Source: Litsea cubeba
Lineage: Eukaryota > Streptophyta > Magnoliopsida > Laurales > Lauraceae
Length of the DNA: 64,000 bases
Direction: 5' to 3'
Assembly (NCBI GenBank): GCA_012931725.1
Contig: WHSA01000990.1
Span: 1-64,000 of the forward strand
Shown: piece after piece, positions 56,867 to 64,000 of the stretch
How the letters are laid out: every line of letters starts with the position of its first letter
Numbering within the stretch: position 1 is the first letter of the stretch
Notes under the pieces: model-generated
The model's input: only the letters and a program-made list of their open reading frames with translations
Databases searched by the model: none
Told to the model about the DNA's origin: nothing
Program-made: the position numbers and the translations under genes

Positions 56867-58920
56867 TCAACTATAGTCCTCCCTGTCATTACATTCCATT
56901 TCTGTATAACTATCATCATCTTCAGACTCACAAAATCTCTCTTCTTCGATTTGGAACCTCTCTCTATATCTGTCTAGTTCAGCTTCTAAATCCCTGATTT
57001 TCCTCTCTCTTCTTATAAGGAGACCTCTCATGACTTGTAGAGCATCTTGGTCGTATTCCACTTGCTCCTCCATCAATCTCCGATAATGCAAGGCCTCCAT
57101 TACGACTGCCGCCTTTTCTTCCTGCAGTCGGGTGATCATGGCCATTGCTTGGTTCGCGGCGACAGCAGAAGCATTTCTTTCTTGGTCCAGCTCTGTAGAC
57201 AATGCGATCAAGGACTTGCGACCCAAATGGAGTTGTCTCTGTAAATGTTGCAGCAAGACCTTCCAATTTTCTTTGGTCATGTTGTTTCCCTTTGAAGAGT
57301 CCAATGCTTTATCTATTGCAATTGATAGCCTCTTGCGAACAATAGGAAGCCCGTTGGAATTTGGTGGAGCAGGAGCCTTCGAGGCATCGATCGATGCTGT
57401 TTCATTAGTCTTATCTAGTTTATTTGCAATTGTAGTCTTGTATGCTTCATTTAATTCGATACATTCCACCTCTTTGATGTCATTGTTGCCTATACACAAA
57501 TTCCAAGCACAATCAAAACCAAATGACAAGCAATAAAGAAGAAGAAGAGGAAAAAAGGCTTCTAATTAGTTATACCCTGCTTTAAAGCATCATGCCAACA
57601 TATCAGATTGCCTAGGGATGTTTAATGATATATATTGCAATAAGATTCGATTCCATTAAATGGTCACATGCAATGGAATGAATTACCCATCATAGTTCTT
57701 TCTAAGTGTATTAATTCAAATCAGTGATGATGTTAAAAAAATTCAAATGATAATGATGTTTGTATCTGAGGATACTGTTAATGATAACCAATCCAAGTGA
57801 TATCTGTACCGTTATCAGGATCTTGCATTTCAGATCAATAAATATATCAGGATAAAATACGTTACACTTGATATTTCAAACACTTATTCTAACATTTTAG
57901 AGAATGATAGATTGTGAACTTACACCGATCCAACATTCGAGCCGCCCCTACCACAGCTTCCTTGCCATTATCCTCTGATGCAAGCAGACTACATTCAGAT
58001 AGATGCGGTGGCGAAACATCATTTTCCCAGGTGAGCTCTTCCAACCCATGCTTGAGACCGCCATCTTTGACATCCATACCTGGCCATATGCTCCTTTCCT
58101 GAGCTCCATGATGCTCTTCAGAAATGAATCCGTGGAGGCTTTCAGCAAACTTCCTTTTGCCAATAACCTCATCCACATCGCAATCAATTTCTGAAAGTGG
58201 CGAAACATTATCATCCATAATGATATCTGATTCAGCATCTGATGCAATTCTGTGCTCCAAAAAACCAATGTGTGATGAAGGATAAGAGTAGCGCGATCCC
58301 TTTCTCTTCACCGTCAAGGTTTCAGTGTCAAATGGGAAATCAGGAACATGGATTTCCGGTACCTGGCACTCGTCAGGTGACATCCAGGTCCTCAGTGGTG
58401 CACCACAACAGGAACACCTGTGGACATTTCTTTTCCTGACATCTAATTGATCTTCTTCCTCATTGAGAGGAAATTTCAGATGAATCTTATGATCTCTCTC
58501 GATCGAAATCTCTAGTTTGGAGCCCAAAATAGCCACCAGAGATATGTATGTCTCTGCACTAGATTTCTTCTCGGTCGCAAATGAAAGCAGACAGTTCGTG
58601 CACATGTGCTGAACATCAGAGAGATTCATATGAACATGGCAATACCCGAGCGACGAAATTTCCTTCCTATGTGTGTTACAGATGGATTCCTTGTAAAAGA
58701 AGTCGGGGTCCCTGCGAAGAAGGACATGATCAATCCTGGTGCAGAGCAGGCATGGGAACTTCAATCCGAAGAAATGAGCAAACTCATTGGCAGCAAAAGA
58801 GATGAGGCCATCTAGAAACAACAAGACAATTAACACCAATTCAAGAAAAGCATAGATCAATGTAGCGGGGAGTTCGCCTAGTTTCTCCTCAATGAGCAGT
58901 TGGACGTCATTTGAAGCCAT
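56867..58920 (-). CDS. Myosin-binding protein with GTD-binding (DUF593) domain
   Basis: Two exons on the minus strand, 58920-57924 and 57489-56867, joined by a GTAAGT donor and TGTATAG acceptor; 539 residues. An in-frame TAG two codons before the ATG supports the start. A hydrophobic membrane anchor (about 17-45) is followed by a CxxC...CxxH...CxxH...CxxC cluster (57, 60, 81, 84, 94, 97, 107, 110) typical of plant MYOB proteins, a second Cys motif near 169-172, and an acidic linker. Residues about 405-505 form the coiled-coil GTD-binding domain (ELDQERNASAVAANQAMAMI, RLQEEKAAVVMEALHYRRLM). The family anchors class XI myosins to endomembrane vesicles through the myosin globular tail. Length and exon layout look normal and no defect is visible. 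The exact paralogue cannot be named. Confidence 0.92.
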
Positions 58921-60309
58921 GGTCTAATTAGAACATGTATACAACAATGAAAGACAGCAATGATGGCGACGACGACGAAGCCAAGTGAATTCCCGGAGAA
59001 CTACAATTGTGTAGGAAGAAGGTGCAAGATCATGATCTTGGTTTGATCAAGGATGGAGAGGGGAGATGTGGATTCAAACCAAGATCATGAAATGCTATTA
59101 TTAAGGGAAGGATTGGATGAATCCAATCAAATTCAGGTGGGTTTCTTTCTTTCTCTCATTTAGATGAAGAAAATAGGAAGAGAGAGAGAGACACAGAGAG
59201 AGATAGAAGGAGAGAGAGAGGGGACAGAGGAAAGAGAGAGTTGTAGTTTGTTGTTTGGGGCACATAGACATTGTTTCCCTCCCTCCATATGCTTGAAGAC
59301 CGCGGAGGGAATGTCAAATGGTTTGACAAAATCCATCTCCCCCTTAGTATACGGTCCTTTTGAAACGTGCCCACATGTTTTTTCTTCATTTTCATATGAA
59401 AGAAACTAGAAACAAAAGCATTTTGAGCTTGTACGGTCCTGTTGAGACATCAAGATTGATAGGAAATAGCAAAACACTTTTTAATTCTTGTTCAACCACA
59501 TGCAAATATGCACTAGCGGTAAGCCCGCCCCCATGCATGCACCTTTTGATATGAAGAATTTACTATATGCATATATAAGGTTGATTTAATCATTCGATTT
59601 AAAAATCAGAATAAAAAGGTATAGAGTTTATGTTTATCTTCCAAAACCATAATTAACTTATTAACATTCAATCATAGTGTATATTGTTGGTTAATTAAAA
59701 GCATACAAATGAACGAAAGGAACTGGCACTTTCCTAGAAGGGTGGTTTACACTTTCCTCTCATGGACATTGGGCTAACTCAACAAAAAATAGAAAAAAAA
59801 AAATTCGAAAGGAACGGGCACTAGCGCTCCTTTTAAATTTTTGGGAAACCCTTTTTTATTTTTAGATTTTTTTTATAATCCCCCCAAGTTTTCAAAAATG
59901 CCCTTATATATTTTGAAAATTACATGCATTTTTTCTATGTAGCCCTACCGAGAATTGTTTGTTCTTCTATATAGTGGCCTCTCCAAGGAAGAATTTTTGG
60001 GTCCGCCATTGGAACTGGGGAAGACGCACAAGGGGCCAATTTTACAAATCTTAGAAATCAATAAAAATAAAAATAAAAACTCTTTATTTTATCATGCATG
60101 CGCTTGGAGTGAATTGTACATGATAAATACTGTAGCAACACGTATGACTTCTTTCTATTTCTTATCATATATATTTTATATTTTGATGAGTTCCAAGAAA
60201 AAAACTAAGAATACATTTCAATTTAAATATCTCTTAAGTTACATTATGCTTTCCAGTGTGTGTAATGGGTTAGTCAGATTATTATCTAAAAGCTAATACA
60301 TTATATTCA
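58921..60309. other. 5' flank of the myosin-binding gene and spacer
   Basis: A GA-rich run at 59175-59235 (CT-rich on the gene strand) stands about 260-320 bp before the start codon, the usual look of a plant leader or core promoter. 59800-60300 is AT-rich and empty. Confidence 0.45.
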
Positions 60310-60450
60310 TGGGGAGTTTTGTTGGCACCACAATTTCTTCTCTTCCCACCGAATTTCTCTCCACACCGATGTATAAAATATGATTATTTATAGATTTTTC
60401 TCTCTGCACCCATCAATATACCCAAACTGCCCCTTTCATTTACAACTCCT
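60310..60450 (+). mobile_element. Mutator-like left terminal repeat ahead of the PMD pseudogene
   Basis: ggggagttttgttggcacca, then cttctcttcccaccgaattt and tatacccaaactgccccttt, matches both ends of the 47168-48216 element in the same order. It probably marks the left end of a larger element that includes the plant-mobile-domain gene. No right end lies inside the window. Confidence 0.5.
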
Positions 60451-60811
60451 CTCTTCTCTTCCCACACATCTTCAACGATTTCTCTCCTTTCTCTATTCAT
60501 ACTGTCACCGAAGAAAGCTCTTCTACTACCCATTTAGACCTAATTTTTTGCTGGACGGTTAACCAAGTGAAAGGACAGAAGCACATAAAGAAGAAGGAAG
60601 ACTCTTTTGTCACATAACCTCCATTTTAGTCAAAGGTAAGTCACCTTCCTTCTTCACCATTCTCATTGTGCTATTTTTTCTTATAGGTTAATGTAGCAAC
60701 TATCTTGCATAAAAATATGTTCAAAGGGACATACTCAGTAGTCTGAGTCACTCAAAATCGATTTTTTTGCACTGGTTGTAGTTGTTTCAATTTTTTTTCA
60801 TCGTCGCGATA
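60451..60811. other. Spacer between terminal repeat and tandem repeat
   Basis: Possible leader or first intron of the PMD gene (tcaaaggtaagtcacc at 60630 looks like a donor). Nothing else recognised. Confidence 0.35.
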
Positions 60812-61005
60812 TGTTCGATCCTGAAAGTCTGGACATTCTCAAAATGTTCGAATATTTAGAGCCGGACATTGTAGGATTGTTCGGAATGTAAAATGCGTAC
60901 ATTCTGCGAATGTTCGGCAAATATTGTTCGAACATATTGGACTTGTTCGGATATTACATGCCAAACATTTCAGATTTGTTCGAACACATAGTACCGAGCA
61001 GTACC
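60812..61005 (+). repeat. 33-bp tandem repeat (about six units)
   Basis: TGTTCG recurs at 60812, 60845, 60878, 60911, 60944 and 60977, exactly 33 bp apart. Most units have a gacattct-like block at the same internal position. In one plus-strand frame each unit reads as an 11-residue repeat of the form (M/L)FxxxxPxI, broken by one stop in the third unit. It may be a decayed coding repeat or subterminal transposase-binding sites. Confidence 0.85.
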
Positions 61006-61053
61006 TGGTGAAATTTTTTTTTTTTAAATCACTCGTTTTCCAATGTTTCAGAA

Positions 61054-62994
61054 ATGGATAAGCCAAGCAGTTCCAGAGTAAGACCTACAGCTTCCAACAG
61101 GAGGCGCCGTCGAATAACTAAGGAGGTTGTAGAAGAAGCACAAGAACTGGAATATGATTTGGAAGAAGGCATTGAAGAAGAAGGAGATCCTGTTGAACAA
61201 GTTGAAGAAAAAGCTGTTGTTGAACAAGAAATAACTGCAGGGCCAGAAGATCGTTCTTTGCTGCCCAGTTTCAACACACACATAGCTGCATACATTTGGC
61301 TTTCATAGGTATGTATTTTTTTTCGCTTTTATCTTTATTTTACATGAACCTCAATGTATTGGTTACATTATTCAATAATGTAACATTTTCGGAATGCAAG
61401 AACAGGCCCTGCTGAAGTGTTTGAGCCATGGGCAGAAGTACCACACTGGCATTTGAATGAGAGCGACAGGTTTAGAGAGTTAGTTTATCACAGCATCCTA
61501 CGGCTCTGTTAGTAAGATTCTTGTCTCTTGTTTTGTGGAAAGGTGGCAACCTGAAACAAACACTTTCCACATGCCGTTCGGTGAGATGTCCATAAGTCTA
61601 GATGATGTTGCCACCATACTTGGGATCCCGGTGACTGGCCGTTCTGTTCTAATAATGGTAGAATACCATTTCAAGATGCTCATTCACTCCTTGTTGACGC
61701 TCTGAGAGTTCATCCAAATGAGGCAAGTGATGAGCTGCAACAGGTTTGGGGTCAATCTGTAAGATTGGAGTGGTTAAGAGGGAGGTTCTCAAACATATCC
61801 GATCAGGATGGAGATGACATGATTGATTGTGTAGTGAGAGCCTATCTTCTTTATTTATTAGGCTGCACATTGTTTGCGGACAAGAGTGACACACGTATGC
61901 TAATTATATATCTTACGTTGTTGACAAACTTATCAAGTGTCCGTACATATGCTTGGGTGTCGCTGCTCTGACTTATTTGTATCGACAATTGGGATTGGCT
62001 ACCCTTCATGAAGTTAAACAAATTGCTGGATATCTTACGCTGCTAGAGGCGTGGATTTATGAGCATTTTGAGTGTTTCGCTCCAACGCCTAACATTTTAT
62101 ATGGAGTCACTCAACCCCGAGTGCATCGCTGGCTCACTCGTAGGGAGACTACTGCTCCCCTACAGGCACTACGAGAGCGGCTTGATTACATGAGTGCAGA
62201 CGAGGTACTAAGAATTATTTTTTTTCATGAGTTATTGGACTGACTGAGAACCAAATTTTTATAGTATAAGGAAAGTTCTTATAATTGTTTTGGTCATGCA
62301 GGTCACATGGGATCCTTATCCCGTTATTAGGCGGCACCATCCATTCAATCAAGTCGTCTTCTACTGTGGGTGCATTAAGTCCATGGACGTTGTTGAGCCC
62401 TATTATCCAGATAGGATCCAAGGCAGTTTAGTAGGGTGCAGACTATTCCTCCACCCCCATTAATCCCAATTCGTACTACATAAGGCTTGACCGCAAATGC
62501 ATACCATATTGCGTATCAATATTTTGATCGAGTATGGGAAAGATGGAATGATCACCTACTGTCTGGGTTGAATCGAAGCGCTGTAGTTCGACGTCCTTCT
62601 GATTGCGTACCACAGTATATGGGTTGGTACGCACTAGTTTCACGAAGGCTACTTCAAAGTCCGAACTTCCAATCAAGTTTTCGTCCACATCCTCGAGATG
62701 CACAACCTAGTGCAAACATCGATTAGGAGATGGTATGGTTAAATGAGCAATATATCGCATTTTTTTAAAAGCCTTCAGTGAATTAATGAATTAAACATGT
62801 TACTTGCAGCGCAATGCGAGTGCCCTGAGCATCCTTGATAGAGTCCTGGAGAGGGGCCCAGACAGATGGATTGATGACCCACATGGTATATACACTCACG
62901 TCGAGCAGGCTGCACATATCTTGCGTGGAGTGTCCTTTGAAGAGGTGGAGCGCAAGGTCCAACACCCCAGCATGACTGCTCTTTCTTACGCGTA
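61054..62994 (+). pseudogene. Plant mobile domain (MAIN-like) pseudogene
   Basis: Exon-sized plus-strand blocks in order: a charged N-terminus from ATG 61054 (RRRRRITKEVVEEAQELEYD, then SFNTHIAAYIW); the domain core FVERWQPETNTFHMPFGEMS and DDVATILGIPVTGRSV (61530-61660); RLEWLRGRFSNISDQ (61760); YLYRQLGLATLHEVKQIAGY (61975); an intron at 62205-62301; WDPYPVIRRHHPFNQVVFY (62305); DRVWERWNDHLLSG (62530); and a last exon after TTACTTGCAG at 62808. Plant mobile domain proteins are nuclear or transposon-borne and in Arabidopsis (MAIN, MAIL1) act in silencing and meristem upkeep. The reading frame changes several times (near 61400-61520, 61660, 61955 and 62420) and meets stops, so it is not functional. 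The terminal repeat upstream suggests a transposon-borne copy. Confidence 0.8.
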
Positions 62995-63523
62995 GGCTCC
63001 GTAGGGACATTAGTTGATTTCATGATTGTGTTCCATGACTTTAAAACAATCATCTTCAATTGATTACATTTTTGTCACATGGATTTTATGTTTTGTATGG
63101 GTTGGCATTGCCAGCAAATTCTGAAACATGGTTGTAATCCCAATCTTGAAAAGAACTCAAATTGCATTTATAATTATGATTGTTGTCCATACATGGGATC
63201 CTTTATTAAGATAATACATGAACTCTGCCAGCCATGTGGCTAAGTGAGAATTCCATCTTATAGAAAAAAAAAGGAAAATTACAATCTCCTTAATCCAATG
63301 AAACAGTCTCACATGTGGCTACATCTGGACTTATAATCTCTTTAAAATGCCTGATTCGATCTTCGTATTCTAATTCTCATTGGCTTGCGCAAGGAAGATG
63401 GAATTCTTTCCACTTATTGGCAATAGGTGGAACAGGATGATCCGGGTTCATGAATACCTATAAAAAAGAAATAAACTTGTTAATACGTTAACATATTGCA
63501 ATTGGAAACAAATAAGAAAATTT
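62995..63523. other. Spacer between convergent pseudogenes
   Basis: AT-rich, no feature recognised, no terminal repeat seen. Confidence 0.4.
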
Positions 63524-64000
63524 TCATTTCAATACTTGAACAAAATGGCAAGAATTAACAAAATATATCGCTATCTCCAATCGAGTAGATGCGGGTAATG
63601 GTGGTGACCTTAGAGGAAGAAAGGTTAAACATTGTGCCATGCTGAAGTGAAATAAGTTCAAGTTGTAACGAGATGCGATAAGATGCCCCATGTCAGGCAT
63701 AGTCAACCAATGCTTATATGAAGGACTATCCTCAAGTAAGATAGTGTCTCAATGAGTTCTTTAACTCTGTTTTCCATTCCGTATAATTGCTTGTAATGTT
63801 CTACATGGGCCAGCAGTTCCTGTCCATCTTCATTATGACCAATCAAAGCAGCAATCGCTCTAAAACCACATTTACCATCGATTGCAACATTTTTGATAAG
63901 GCGTATAAAAGGCCTTAATCCTTCTGAGAATTGTGCACTATAAGAACTGGCTTTTTTAGATCTTGTTCTCACAACCCTAGTCTTTTTTTTTCTTTTTTTA
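63524..64000 (-). pseudogene. OTU-type cysteine protease fragment, transposon-associated, frameshifted and partial
   Basis: The minus strand, open at the window edge, encodes a basic N-terminus (TRSKKASS), then FSEGLRPFIRLIKNVAIDGK and CGFRAIAALIGHNEDGQE. This is the OTU nucleophile motif DGxCGFRAIA, here with Lys where Asn or His is usual. After KELIETLSY a one-base shift (around 63730) moves the continuation to another frame: PSYKHWLTMPDMGHLIASRY, CLTFLPLRSPPLP and NSCHFVQV with the catalytic His, ending at 63524. OTU domains of this type accompany plant Mutator-like and FAR1-type transposases. OTU proteases remove ubiquitin, but this copy cannot make the whole domain. It converges on the PMD pseudogene and may belong to the same or a neighbouring element. 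Confidence 0.7.

Overview
This is nuclear DNA of a flowering plant. The evidence is spliced genes with GT-AG introns up to about 4 kb, a plant-type PP2A catalytic subunit, a plant myosin-binding (GTD-binding domain) protein, plant mobile domain and OTU transposon-linked genes, and many plant transposons. The species cannot be named from the sequence; long introns and heavy repeat load would suit a large genome such as a magnoliid, but that is a guess.

Positions 1-38 kb hold no intact gene. They are a mosaic of nested repeats. The dominant one is a purine-rich family (CT-rich on the minus strand) at about 2.8-6.6, 8.2-10.8, 15.3-16.6, 21.0-22.6, 26.0-27.5, 30.5-33.4 and 37.0-37.7 kb. Six copies end at a CTAG plus a GC-rich hairpin that looks like a Helitron 3' end on the minus strand. 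Between them lie AT-rich spacers, an array of ~124-bp satellite units (28.6-30.1 and 36.0-36.4 kb), a 5'-truncated RTE-type LINE with a perfect 17-bp target duplication (32.67-33.33 kb), and exon-sized fragments of host genes: MCM10, a glycosyltransferase-like protein and a euAP2 transcription factor, all on the minus strand.

Positions 38.2-50 kb carry a six-exon PP2A catalytic subunit gene whose coding sequence is exactly 306 codons plus stop. It carries a His for the invariant Arg of the GDxVDRG motif and several other replacements at conserved sites. Its 5' region has a hAT-like insertion and tandem duplications that created a second in-frame start, and intron 4 holds a nested pair of DNA transposons.

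Positions 51.4-55.2 kb are a complete, very young gag-only copia-type LTR element (TR-GAG type: 759-bp LTRs, 5-bp target duplication, intact gag, no pol). Positions 56.9-58.9 kb are an intact two-exon gene for a membrane-anchored myosin-binding protein on the minus strand. Positions 60.3-64 kb hold a decayed plant-mobile-domain gene behind a Mutator-like terminal repeat and an exact 33-bp tandem repeat, then a frameshifted OTU-protease fragment running off the window edge.

Only the PP2A and myosin-binding genes look like host genes with a full reading frame. The rest documents transposition, gene-fragment capture and tandem duplication.
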